This document shows, in pieces, positions 16,649 to 24,409 of a stretch of 64,000 nt of DNA; position 1 is the stretch's first letter; each line of letters begins with the position of its first letter. Source of the stretch: DASXYG01 sp036502625 (GTDB taxonomy: Bacteria; Actinomycetota; Actinomycetes; Streptosporangiales; Streptosporangiaceae). The notes below the pieces were generated by a model, which ran no database searches, was not told the origin of the DNA, and was given only the letters and a program-made list of their open reading frames with translations. The stretch is taken from the NCBI GenBank assembly GCA_036502625.1, contig DASXYG010000114.1, positions 34,255 to 98,254 on the forward strand. The letters run 5' to 3'. The position numbers and the translations under genes were made by a program.

Positions 16649-17629
16649 CTACTTGCTCACGTTGCGGGCGTACTCCTCCGGGTAACGCGCGCCCGCGGCC
16701 TCCGGGAGCGCGGCCTCGATGGCACTGATGTCGTCGGCGCTCAGCTCGATGTCGAGGGCGGCGACGTTCTCCTCCAGGTACGTACGGCGCTTGGTGCCGG
16801 GGATCGGCACAACGTCGGTGCCCTGGTGCTGCACCCAGGCGAGCGCGAGCTGACCCGCGGTGACGCCACGCCGCTCGGCAAGCTCGCGCAGCGCCGCGAC
16901 GATCGCCTGGTTGCGGTCGTAGTTGCCGCCGCCGAACCGGGGCAGGCGGCGGCGCATGTCGTCCGCCGGCAGGTCGTCCGGCTTGGGTACCGTGCCGGTC
17001 AGGAAGCCGCGGCCGAGCGGCGAGAACGGCACGATGCCGATGCCCAGCTCCCGGCATGTCGGCACGACCTCGTCCTCGATGCCCCGCGTCCACAGCGACC
17101 ACTCGCTCTGCACCGCGGAGACCGGGTGCGCGGCGTGCGCGCGGCGGATCGTGGCCGCGTTCGCCTCGGAGATGCCCGCGTAGCGCACCTTGCCCGCGGC
17201 GACCAGCTCGCCCAGCGCGCCGAACGTCTCCTCGACCGGGACGTCCGGGTCGACGCGGTGCTGGTAGTAGAGGTCGATGTGGTCCACGCCGAGCCGCCGC
17301 AGCGACGCGTCGCAGCACTGCCGTACGTACGCGGCGTCACCGCGCGCGCCCTGCCCGTCGGCGCCGAAGACGATGCCGAACTTCGTGGCCAGCACGACGT
17401 CGTCGCGCCGCCCGGCGATGGCCCGGCCGACCAGCCGCTCGTTCTCGCCGTCCGTGCCGTAGACGTCGGACGTGTCGAGCATCGTGACCCCGAGGTCCAG
17501 CGCACGGTGGATGGTCGCGACCGACTCGCCGTCGTCGTCGCGCACCCCGTACGCCTGGCTCATCCCCATGCAGCCGAGCCCCTGCGCCCCGACCTCGAGC
17601 CCGCCCAGTCTGCGGGTGCGAATGCCCAC
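16649..17629 (-). CDS. Aldo/keto reductase (AKR superfamily)
   Basis: 326 aa from GTG 17629, preceded by GGGGGA. A TIM-barrel oxidoreductase with the catalytic set visible: D in MLDTSDVYG, Y in DVYGTDGENE, K in VVLATKFGI, and H in LYYQHRVDPDVP. NADPH-binding features LGRGFLTG and PIPGTKRRTYLEENVAA are present. It resembles the AKR13-like group (YajO/IolS-type) with the start LGLEVGAQGLGCMGMS-like. It would reduce aldehydes or ketones with NADPH; the substrate is unknown. It is divergent from the riboswitch-controlled thiD, with about 70 bases between its start and the riboswitch. Confidence 0.9.
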   Translation of the reverse strand: MGIRTRRLGGLEVGAQGLGCMGMSQAYGVRDDDGESVATIHRALDLGVTMLDTSDVYGTDGENERLVGRAIAGRRDDVVLATKFGIVFGADGQGARGDAAYVRQCCDASLRRLGVDHIDLYYQHRVDPDVPVEETFGALGELVAAGKVRYAGISEANAATIRRAHAAHPVSAVQSEWSLWTRGIEDEVVPTCRELGIGIVPFSPLGRGFLTGTVPKPDDLPADDMRRRLPRFGGGNYDRNQAIVAALRELAERRGVTAGQLALAWVQHQGTDVVPIPGTKRRTYLEENVAALDIELSADDISAIEAALPEAAGARYPEEYARNVSK

Positions 17630-17697
17630 GGTTCCCCCTGTCGTGTGCGAATGCCGATGTCATTGAACCGTACGTGCTTGCTACGGTTGCCCCATTG

Positions 17698-17772
17698 ACG
17701 CGGGGTGCCCGGTTCGCCGGGCTGAGAACACACCCGTCGAACCTGCTCTAGTTCGTACTAGCGAAGGGACGT
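17698..17772 (+). ncRNA. TPP riboswitch (THI element)
   Basis: The conserved core is visible: GGGGTGCCC near 17702, GCTGAGA at 17720, ACCTG at 17741 and GCGAAGGGA at 17761. These are the pyrimidine- and pyrophosphate-sensing helices of the thi-box. It ends 9 bases before the thiD start, so a ribosome-access switch is most likely: TPP binding would hide the start region and shut off thiD and tenA. The element is well established in the family; the control mode is inferred from spacing. Confidence 0.95.
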
Positions 17773-17780
17773 CGCCCGTC

Positions 17781-18581
17781 ATGGGTATTCCCAACGTTTT
17801 GACCATCGCCGGGACCGACCCCAGCGGCGGCGCCGGCATCCAGGCCGACCTCAAGGCGTTCTCCGCGCTCGGGGCGTACGGCATGTCGGTGATCACCGCG
17901 CTCGTCGCGCAGACCACGACCGGCGTCCACACGGTGCACGCGATCCCGCCCGCGTTCCTCGCCGACCAGCTCGACACCCTGCTCGCCGACGTCCCGGCCG
18001 ACGCCGTCAAGATCGGCATGCTGGGCGACGCCGGGATGATCCGCGTGGTGGCCGACGCGCTGGACCGCTACCGGCCCCCGTACGTCGTGCTCGACCCGGT
18101 CATGGTGGCGAAGTCCGGCGACCGGCTGCTCGCCGCCGACGCCGTGGCCGCTCTGCGCGACGAGCTGCTGCCGCGCGTCGACCTGGTCACGCCGAACCTC
18201 CCCGAGGCCGCCGACCTGCTGGGCGAGCCCGAGGTGAAGACCGAGGACGAGATGCGCGGCCAGGCGGAGCGGCTGCGCGGGGCGGGCGCGGCGCGCGTGC
18301 TGCTGAAGGGCGGCCACCTCGACGGCGACACCAGCACCGACCTGCTGGTCACCGCCGACGGCGTCATCCGGATGCCGGCGCCGCGGGTGGCCACGCGCAA
18401 CACGCACGGCACCGGCTGCACCCTGTCGTCCGCGATCGCCGCCCTGCGGCCCCGGCACGACGACTGGCCGCCGGCCGTGCGCGCGGCGAAGGACTACCTG
18501 ACCGCGGCGCTGCGGGCCGCCGACCGGCTCTCGGTCGGCCACGGGCGCGGCCCCGTCCACCACTTCCACGCCTTCTGGTGA
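17781..18581 (+). CDS. thiD: Hydroxymethylpyrimidine/phosphomethylpyrimidine kinase ThiD
   Basis: 266 aa from ATG 17781. The ribokinase-fold signatures are complete: AGTDPSGGAGIQADLKAF (pyrimidine site), VKIGMLG, DPVMVAKSGDRLL, LVTPNLPEAADLLG, LLKGGH and the ATP-site/anion hole motif NTHGTGCTLSSAIAA. It phosphorylates HMP twice to HMP-PP for thiamine synthesis. It sits directly behind a TPP riboswitch and is followed by tenA; the stop overlaps an alternative tenA GTG. The pair suggests salvage of HMP from degraded thiamine. Confidence 0.96.
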   Translation: MGIPNVLTIAGTDPSGGAGIQADLKAFSALGAYGMSVITALVAQTTTGVHTVHAIPPAFLADQLDTLLADVPADAVKIGMLGDAGMIRVVADALDRYRPPYVVLDPVMVAKSGDRLLAADAVAALRDELLPRVDLVTPNLPEAADLLGEPEVKTEDEMRGQAERLRGAGAARVLLKGGHLDGDTSTDLLVTADGVIRMPAPRVATRNTHGTGCTLSSAIAALRPRHDDWPPAVRAAKDYLTAALRAADRLSVGHGRGPVHHFHAFW

Positions 18582-18613
18582 CCCCCGCCCGACCCCCCGC
18601 TGGAGACGAAGCC

Positions 18614-19288
18614 ATGTTCTGCGACGACGTGTGGGACCGCTGCGCCAAGCTGGTGCGCGCCATCCACGACCACCCGTTCAACACCGCCCTCGGCGACGGC
18701 ACCCTGGACCGCGAGCGGTTCGCGTTCTACATCGTGCAGGACGCCCGCTACCTGGAGGCGTACTCGAAGGCGCTGGCCACGGCGTCCGTACGGGCGCCCG
18801 ACCCGGACGACGCCGCGTTCTTCGCGGAGAGCGCGCACACCGCGCTGGTCGCCGAGCGCGGCCTGCACGCCGGCTACATCGAGGAGTTCGGCCTGACCGC
18901 CGAAGACGTCGCGGGCGTCATCACCTCGCCGACCTGCCTCGGATACGCGTCGTTCCTCCAGGCCACGGCGCTGGCCGAGCCGCTCCCCGTACTGGTCGCC
19001 GCCGTACTGCCGTGCTTCTGGGTGTACCAGGACGTCGGGGCGGCGCTGGTGGAGAAGGCGTCGGACACGCACCCGTACCGCGCCTGGATCGCGACGTACG
19101 CCGACCCGGCGTTCGCGGATTCGGTCGCGCACGCGAAGGCGATCACCGACCGCCTGGCCGAGTCCGCGGACGGCCCGACGCGCGACGCCATGACCGGCGC
19201 GTTCTGCCGGGCCACGGAGTACGAGTGGATGTTCTGGGACAGCGCCTGGCACCGCGAGACCTGGCCCACCCGGGAGTGGCTGAGCTGA
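18614..19288 (+). CDS. tenA: TenA aminopyrimidine aminohydrolase (thiaminase II family)
   Basis: 224 aa. ATG 18614 is chosen because GGAGAC lies about 7 bases upstream; GTG 18578, overlapping the thiD stop, would add 12 residues. The all-helical TenA fold shows the catalytic cysteine in LPCFWVYQ (about residue 134) and the C-terminal glutamate in ATEYEWMFWD (about residue 201), plus the N-terminal pocket FYIVQDARYLEAYSKAL. The enzyme hydrolyses aminomethyl- or formyl-aminopyrimidine thiamine breakdown products to HMP, the substrate of ThiD. Co-transcription with thiD under the TPP riboswitch supports a salvage role. Confidence 0.95.
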   Translation: MFCDDVWDRCAKLVRAIHDHPFNTALGDGTLDRERFAFYIVQDARYLEAYSKALATASVRAPDPDDAAFFAESAHTALVAERGLHAGYIEEFGLTAEDVAGVITSPTCLGYASFLQATALAEPLPVLVAAVLPCFWVYQDVGAALVEKASDTHPYRAWIATYADPAFADSVAHAKAITDRLAESADGPTRDAMTGAFCRATEYEWMFWDSAWHRETWPTREWLS

Positions 19289-19297
19289 CCGCCGCGA

Positions 19298-20467
19298 TCA
19301 GCGGACGTTCGAGCAGCTCCGCAGGTACTCCTCGCCCATCGTGAGGTGGTGGGTGCTGAGGAAGTCGACGCCCGCCTTGCGCTGGGCGCGCCAGGCGTCG
19401 CGGCGCTGCCCGGCCGAGCAGTATCCGATGAGGCAGTTGACGAAGCCGCCTTCACCGTTGATGCGGATCGTCCCGTCGGGGCCGCCCCAGAAGCGGAGCT
19501 TGTAGCCGTCCCGGTGGGCCTTGGCGACGAACCGGTCGAGGGAGCGCTGCTCGCCGGGGCTGATCTTGCCGTCCTTGTTCTTGTCGCCGCAGCCCTGCCC
19601 GCCGAACTGGCTGTTCCACTGCGCGTTGATCACGGTGAAGTTCCTGGCGTACGCGGCGTTGTAGTGCGGGCTTGCGGGGTCGAGACGCGGCGGGATCTTG
19701 CAGCCCGGTGCGGCCGGGGTGTCGAAGGTGACGTTCGGTGGCTGCCTGCCGATCGCGTTCTTGGGGCGGCCGCCGCTGACCACCACGTCGACGCTCGGCG
19801 GCAGCTCCTTGACCTCCCGCGTGATCGCCCTCCACGCGGCGGGGTCCTGCTTCTGCTTCTGCTCGATGACGAGCTGGAAGTGCTGGTCGCGGCCCGCGTA
19901 GATGGGCCCGCCGTTCTGGCGGGCGCGGGCCGCCAGCTTCTTGGTGTACAGGTCGCGGAGGGTGCCGCGGGCTCCGGGGCTGCGGCACGGCGAGTGGGGG
20001 TCGCGGCCGCACTGGAAGGCGGGGTCGGCGTGCGAGACCCACAGCCTGCCGTTCCGGTCCGCCCACACGTCCGCTTCGACGCTGACGGCGCCGTGGTGCA
20101 GCGCGTCGTCGAGGGGGTGCTTGTTCTCGTAGTCGTTGTGCGCGTGCAGGCCCTCGGTCCAGGCGTGCTTCGTGTTCGGGTCGCAGGTCGGACGCGGAAT
20201 GGGCGGGCGGGGGCCGGGATAGGCGGCCGCGGTCGTCCTGGCCCGCTGCGGTACGGGGCCGGCCGGCTTCGCGGCGTCCGCGTGGACCGGGGCCGCGAAC
20301 GGGCAGTTCTTCCCGCCGACGATCCGGCACAGCACCGCCGTGCATCCGGAGGCGACCGTGCCGCCGACCCCGGTGGCGGCCAGGCCGGCGAGGATCACCG
20401 CGGCGAGGACGCCAAGGGCGAGGTACTCCATGTATGACGCACCCCGGTCCGACCGGCCCCGCCGCAT
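19298..20467 (-). CDS. Flp-type prepilin leader fused to AIM6/PLC-like phosphodiesterase domain
   Basis: 389 aa from ATG 20467 (GAGGGAG upstream; a GTG at 20506 is less likely). The N-terminus MRRGRSDRGASYMEY is followed by a hydrophobic helix. G9-x4-E14-Y15 is exactly the prepilin peptidase motif of Flp/Tad type IVb pilins. After a Pro-rich linker, residues about 100-385 resemble PLC-like TIM-barrel phosphodiesterases of the AIM6 type: LHAHNDYENKHPLDDAL (H108, H110, N111, D112), VSVEADVW (E131, D133) and WVSHADP. Near residue 293 DKNKDGKISPGE is a canonical EF-hand loop. Six or more cysteines suggest disulfides outside the cell. Substrate unknown; phosphodiester or lipid head groups are inferred. 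It is divergent from the pcaI operon. Confidence 0.75.
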   Translation of the reverse strand: MRRGRSDRGASYMEYLALGVLAAVILAGLAATGVGGTVASGCTAVLCRIVGGKNCPFAAPVHADAAKPAGPVPQRARTTAAAYPGPRPPIPRPTCDPNTKHAWTEGLHAHNDYENKHPLDDALHHGAVSVEADVWADRNGRLWVSHADPAFQCGRDPHSPCRSPGARGTLRDLYTKKLAARARQNGGPIYAGRDQHFQLVIEQKQKQDPAAWRAITREVKELPPSVDVVVSGGRPKNAIGRQPPNVTFDTPAAPGCKIPPRLDPASPHYNAAYARNFTVINAQWNSQFGGQGCGDKNKDGKISPGEQRSLDRFVAKAHRDGYKLRFWGGPDGTIRINGEGGFVNCLIGYCSAGQRRDAWRAQRKAGVDFLSTHHLTMGEEYLRSCSNVR

Positions 20468-20551
20468 CCCACTCCCTCGCCCGATTTCCGGACGATCTTC
20501 GTCCACCGCCGGGACGCGCGGCCAGGGCCCACGGACCTATTGACGCCGCCA

Positions 20552-20581
20552 TTGACGCACCGGCGCGCCGCGGCCTAGCGT
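20552..20581 (+). promoter_or_regulatory. Putative promoter of the pcaIJF operon
   Basis: TTGACG (20552-20557) is followed after 18 bases by TAGCGT (20576-20581). A second TTGACG lies 12 bases upstream of the first. Transcription would start around 20588, at the edge of the operator-like dyad. Confidence 0.45.
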
Positions 20582-20588
20582 TCTTGAT

Positions 20589-20618
20589 GCGCACAGGTGT
20601 GCGCTATGCGAACGTTCG
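20589..20618. promoter_or_regulatory. Operator-like dyads upstream of pcaI
   Basis: Two adjacent palindromes occur: GCGCACA-GG-TGTGCGC (20589-20604) and CGAACGTTCG (20609-20618). They overlap the predicted transcription start and precede the ribosome site of pcaI. The IclR-family gene at the end of this operon is the natural candidate regulator, since PcaR/PobR/CatR-type IclR proteins bind such dyads. Inferred. Confidence 0.45.
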
Positions 20619-20634
20619 AGGAGTGGTGCCGCGG

Positions 20635-21450
20635 ATGAGGGCGACGGTCATGGAGCTGGACGCGGCGGTCGCCGCGCTGGTCAACGACGGCGACACGGTC
20701 GCGCTTGAGGGGTTCACGCACCTCATTCCGGTCGCGGCCGGGCATGAGGTGATCCGGCAGGGGCGGCGCGGCCTGACGCTCGTCCGCATGACGCCGGACA
20801 TCGTGTACGACCAGATGATCGGGGCGGGCTGCGCGCGGAAGCTGGTGTTCTCCTGGGGCGGCAACCCCGGCGTGGGGTCGCTGCACCGGTTCAGGGACGC
20901 CATCGAGCACGGCTGGCCGGGGCCGCTGGAGATCGAGGAGCACAGCCACGCCGGCATGGCGAACCGCTACGCCGCGGGCGCGTCCGGGCTGCCGTTCGCG
21001 GTGCTGCGCGGCTACCTCGGCACCGACCTCCCCCGGCACACCCCCAACATCAAGACCGTGACCTGCCCGTTCACCGGCGAGGAGCTGGCCGCGGTGCCGG
21101 CGCTCAACCCGGACGTCACGATCATCCACGCGCAGTGCGCCGACCGCGACGGCAACGTGCAGATGTGGGGGCTGACCGGCATCCAGAAGGAGGCCGCGCT
21201 CGCCGCGCGGCGCTGCCTGGTCACCGTCGAGGAGATCGTCGACCGCCTGGAACCGCGGCCCGGCGCCGTGGTGCTGCCGTCGTGGGCGGTCACTGCGGTC
21301 GCCGCCGCGCCCGGCGGCGCGCGCCCGTCGTACGCGGACGGCTACTACGACCGCGACAACGCCGCCTACCAGGCATGGGACGCCGTCGCCCGCGACCGGG
21401 ACGCGTTCACGACGTGGCTCGGCGACGAGGTCATGGGGGTGCGCGCATGA
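20635..21450 (+). CDS. pcaI: 3-oxoadipate CoA-transferase, alpha subunit (PcaI/CatI)
   Basis: 271 aa from ATG 20635 with GAGGAG 12 bases upstream; ATG 20650 is a close alternative. The sequence follows the CatI-type succinyl-CoA:3-oxoadipate CoA-transferase A subunit: DGDTVALEGFTHLIPVAAGHE, TPDIVYDQMIGAGCARKL, SWGGNPGVGSLHRFRDA, IEEHSHAGMANRY and ASGLPFAVLRGY. Together with the beta subunit it moves CoA from succinyl-CoA to 3-oxoadipate. Its stop overlaps the pcaJ start by 4 bases (ATGA). Glutaconate CoA-transferase is related, but the thiolase next door favours oxoadipate. Confidence 0.9.
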   Translation: MRATVMELDAAVAALVNDGDTVALEGFTHLIPVAAGHEVIRQGRRGLTLVRMTPDIVYDQMIGAGCARKLVFSWGGNPGVGSLHRFRDAIEHGWPGPLEIEEHSHAGMANRYAAGASGLPFAVLRGYLGTDLPRHTPNIKTVTCPFTGEELAAVPALNPDVTIIHAQCADRDGNVQMWGLTGIQKEAALAARRCLVTVEEIVDRLEPRPGAVVLPSWAVTAVAAAPGGARPSYADGYYDRDNAAYQAWDAVARDRDAFTTWLGDEVMGVRA

Positions 21451-22208
21451 GCGACTACACCTCCGACGAGATGATGACGGTCGCGGCGGCGCGCGCGCTC
21501 ACCGACGGCGTGGTCTGCTTCGTCGGTATCGGCCTGCCGTCCACGGCCGCCAACCTGGCCCGGCGCACGCACGCGCCCGGCGTCGTGATGATCTACGAAT
21601 CGGGCGCGCTCGGCGCGAAGCCCGGCTGGCTGCCGCTGTCCATCGGCGACGGCGTGCTCGCCGACACCGCCGACTCCGTGGTCAGCGTGCCCGAGGTGTT
21701 CAACTACTGGCTCCAGCCCGGCCGCATCGACGTCGGGTTCCTCGGCGCCGCGCAGATCGACCGCTTCGGCAACATCAACACCACCGTGATCGGCGACTAC
21801 GCGGACCCGAAGGTGCGGCTTCCCGGGGCGGGCGGCGCGCCGGAGATCGCGGCGTCCTGCGGCGAGGTCATCGTGATCGTCCGGCAGTCGGCGCGGGCGT
21901 TCGTCGACCGGGTCGACTTCGTCACGTCGTTCGGCTACGGGCGCGGCCCCGGCGAGCGCGCCCGCTACGGCATGCGCGGCGGCGGGCCGCGCAAGGTCAT
22001 CACCGACCTCGGCGTCCTGGAACCCGACCCGGCGACGGCCGAGCTGACGCTGACCCGGCTGCACCCCGGCGTGACCGCCGAGCAGGCGCGCGCCGCCACC
22101 GGCTGGGACCTCGCCGCGTCCCCCGGCCTGACCACCGAGCCCGCGCCGACGGAGGCCGAGCTCACCGCGCTGCGCGAACTGAAGGAAGCAGGTACGGCGA
22201 ATGTCTGA
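21447..22208 (+). CDS. pcaJ: 3-oxoadipate CoA-transferase, beta subunit (PcaJ/CatJ)
   Basis: 253 aa from ATG 21447 overlapping pcaI. The active-site glutamate that forms the enzyme-CoA thioester is in VMIYESGALGAKP. Other family stretches are VCFVGIGLPSTAANLARR, GRIDVGFLGAAQIDRFGNINTT and LPGAGGAPEIAASCGEV. It completes the heteromeric transferase with PcaI. The stop lies 8 bases inside the thiolase gene, so the three are one translationally coupled unit. Confidence 0.92.
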   Translation: MSDYTSDEMMTVAAARALTDGVVCFVGIGLPSTAANLARRTHAPGVVMIYESGALGAKPGWLPLSIGDGVLADTADSVVSVPEVFNYWLQPGRIDVGFLGAAQIDRFGNINTTVIGDYADPKVRLPGAGGAPEIAASCGEVIVIVRQSARAFVDRVDFVTSFGYGRGPGERARYGMRGGGPRKVITDLGVLEPDPATAELTLTRLHPGVTAEQARAATGWDLAASPGLTTEPAPTEAELTALRELKEAGTANV

Positions 22209-23379
22209 CGCGTACGTCATCGACGCGGTCCGCACCCCCGTCGGCCGCCACGGCGGCGCCCTCGCCGGGGTGCGCCCCGACGACCTGGCCGCGACCGTCA
22301 TCCGGGAGCTGGTCGCGCGCACCCCCGGGCTTGACCCGGTGCGCGTGGACGACGTGTACTTCGGCGACGCCAACGGCGCCGGGGAGGACAACCGGAACGT
22401 GGCCCGCATGGCGGCGCTGCTCGCCGGGCTGCCGACGAGCGTGCCCGGCGCCACCGTGAACCGGTTGTGCGGCTCCGGCATGGAGGCGGCCATCGGCGCC
22501 AGCCGCGCGGTCGCCGCCGGGGACGCCGAGCTGACCATCGCCGGCGGCGTGGAGTCGATGAGCCGCGCCCCGTGGGTGATGCTCAAGCCGGACCGCCCGT
22601 ACGCGCGCGGCCACGAGACGCTGTGGTCCTCGACGCTCGGCTGGCGCATGGTCAACCCGGAGATGCGCGACGAGTGGACCGTGTCGCTCGGCGAGGGCGC
22701 GGAGATCCTCGCCGACCGGTACACGATCACCCGGGAGGCGCAGGACGCGTTCGCGCTGCGCAGCCACCAGCGGGCGGCCGCCGCGTGGGACGCGGGCGTG
22801 TTCGACGGGGAGATCGTCGCGGTACCGGGCGCCGACCTCGACCGCGACGAGTGCGTACGCCCGGACAGCAGCCTGGAGAAGCTGGCGAAGCTGCGCCCGG
22901 TGTTCCGCAAGGACGGCACGGTCACGGCGGGCAACTCCTCGCCGCTGAACGACGGCTCCGCGGCGCTGCTCATCGGCGACGCGGCCGCCGCGGAATCCGT
23001 CGGCCGCACCCCGATCGCGCGGATCGCGGCCCGCGCCGTAGCCGCGGTGGACCCGCAGGTGTTCGGCATCGGCCCGGTCGAGGCGGGGCGTACGGCGCTG
23101 AAGCGCGCCGGCATCGGGTGGGGCGACCTGAAGGCGGTGGAGCTGAACGAGGCGTTCGCCGCGCAGTCGCTGGCCTGCCTGGCCGAGTGGCCGGACCTCG
23201 ACCCGGAGATCGTGAACGTCAACGGCGGCGCCATCGCGATCGGCCACCCGCTGGGCTGCTCGGGGGCCCGCATCCTCGGTTCCCTGGCCCACGAGCTGAA
23301 GCGCCGCGGCGGCGGCTACGGCCTGGCCGCGCTGTGCATCGGGGTGGGCCAGGGGCTTGCCGTGGTGCTGGAGGCCTGA
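22201..23379 (+). CDS. pcaF: 3-oxoadipyl-CoA thiolase (PcaF-type acetyl-CoA acyltransferase)
   Basis: 392 aa, standard thiolase length. The nucleophilic cysteine is in NRLCGSGMEAAIGA, the histidine in NGGAIAIGHPLGCSGARI, and the second cysteine in AALCIGVGQG; NEAFAAQ is also present. It cleaves 3-oxoadipyl-CoA to succinyl-CoA and acetyl-CoA, the last step of the beta-ketoadipate pathway. Coupling to the CoA-transferase genes supports that substrate over fatty acids. A long hairpin follows 21 bases after the stop. The upper-pathway genes (pcaGHBDC) are not in the window. Confidence 0.93.
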   Translation: MSDAYVIDAVRTPVGRHGGALAGVRPDDLAATVIRELVARTPGLDPVRVDDVYFGDANGAGEDNRNVARMAALLAGLPTSVPGATVNRLCGSGMEAAIGASRAVAAGDAELTIAGGVESMSRAPWVMLKPDRPYARGHETLWSSTLGWRMVNPEMRDEWTVSLGEGAEILADRYTITREAQDAFALRSHQRAAAAWDAGVFDGEIVAVPGADLDRDECVRPDSSLEKLAKLRPVFRKDGTVTAGNSSPLNDGSAALLIGDAAAAESVGRTPIARIAARAVAAVDPQVFGIGPVEAGRTALKRAGIGWGDLKAVELNEAFAAQSLACLAEWPDLDPEIVNVNGGAIAIGHPLGCSGARILGSLAHELKRRGGGYGLAALCIGVGQGLAVVLEA

Positions 23380-23400
23380 CGGCGCTTCCTGCGAGCCGGA

Positions 23401-23440
23401 GTGGCGGGGCCGGAGCCGAAAGGGGCCCCGGCCCCGCCAC
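23401..23440 (+). terminator. Hairpin terminator after pcaF
   Basis: Arms GTGGCGGGGCCGG and CCGGCCCCGCCAC pair perfectly around a GAAA-containing loop. There is no U-tract beyond a short ATCTT. It separates the pca genes from the IclR regulator. Confidence 0.6.
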
Positions 23441-23510
23441 CCGCAATCTTCGCGGTTGTCAAGGGGGGCCGGAAGACCCCGCACAAGATCTGTGGATAAC
23501 GGGAGGCCGG

Positions 23511-24311
23511 ATGCCGGACGGGGAGGAGCGCGGCGCCCACTTCGTGCAGTCGCTGGAGCGGGGGCTCGCGGTCATCCGGGCGTTCGACGCGGACCACGTC
23601 GAGCTGACGCTGTCCGATGTCGCGCGGGCGACGGGGCTGACCCGGGCGGCGGCGCGGCGGTTCCTGCTGACCCTCGCGGACCTCGGCTACGTCCGTACGG
23701 ACGGGCGGCTGTTCGCGCTCACGCCGCGCGTCCTCGAACTCGGCTACGCGTACCTGTCGGGGCTGTCGCTGTCGGAGATCGCACAGCCGCACCTGGAGCG
23801 GCTCGCCGCGCACGTCCACGAGTCGACCTCGGTCTCGGTGCTGGACGGCGCGGACATCGTGTACGTCGCGCGGGTGCCGGTCTCGCGGATCATGACGGTC
23901 GGCATCAACCTCGGCACCCGCTTCCCCGCGCACGCGACCTCGATGGGCCGCGTCCTCCTCGCCGCGCTCACCCCGGACGACCTGGCCGCCCACCTCGACG
24001 GCGCCGAGCTCACCCGCCTCACCCCCGGCACCATCGCCACCCGCGCCGACCTGACCGCCGAGCTCGCCCGCGTACGCCACCAGGGACACGCCCTGGTCGA
24101 CCAGGAACTCGAAGCGGGCCTCCGCTCCATCGCGGTCCCCTTGCACGACCGCAACGCCCACGTGGTCGCGGCCCTCAACATCTCCACCCACGCGAGCCGC
24201 ACCACCGTCGCCGCCGTACGCCGCACCCTCCTCCCCGCCCTCCAGGCCACCGCCGGATCCATCGAGTCCGACCTCTCCGCCGCCCCCGCCACCCACACCC
24301 GCGGCGCCTGA
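23511..24311 (+). CDS. IclR-family regulator (PcaR/PobR/CatR-like)
   Basis: 266 aa from ATG 23511 with GGGAGG just upstream. The N-terminal winged helix (VQSLERGLAVIRAF, LTLSDVARATGLTRAAARRFLLTL, GYVRTDGRLFALTPRVLELG) is followed by the effector-binding IclR domain (HESTSVSVLDGADIVYVARV, GTRFPAHATSMGRVLLA, VDQELEAGLRSIAVPL). The tryptophan-free AAARRFL recognition helix and the SRIMTVGINLGTR stretch are typical of the aromatic-pathway PcaR/PobR subgroup, which respond to protocatechuate or oxoadipate. It probably controls the pca operon upstream; being co-directional and 98 bases before acoX, it could also affect the aco operon. Confidence 0.92.
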   Translation: MPDGEERGAHFVQSLERGLAVIRAFDADHVELTLSDVARATGLTRAAARRFLLTLADLGYVRTDGRLFALTPRVLELGYAYLSGLSLSEIAQPHLERLAAHVHESTSVSVLDGADIVYVARVPVSRIMTVGINLGTRFPAHATSMGRVLLAALTPDDLAAHLDGAELTRLTPGTIATRADLTAELARVRHQGHALVDQELEAGLRSIAVPLHDRNAHVVAALNISTHASRTTVAAVRRTLLPALQATAGSIESDLSAAPATHTRGA

Positions 24312-24409
24312 CCACACCCCCCGCCCGCCCGCGATCCCCTCTTCCAAATGCCCGGTTTCTGCCGCATAGTGACGGTCGGGGCCTCGGTGTGAGAGCTGGA
24401 GGAGGGCCG

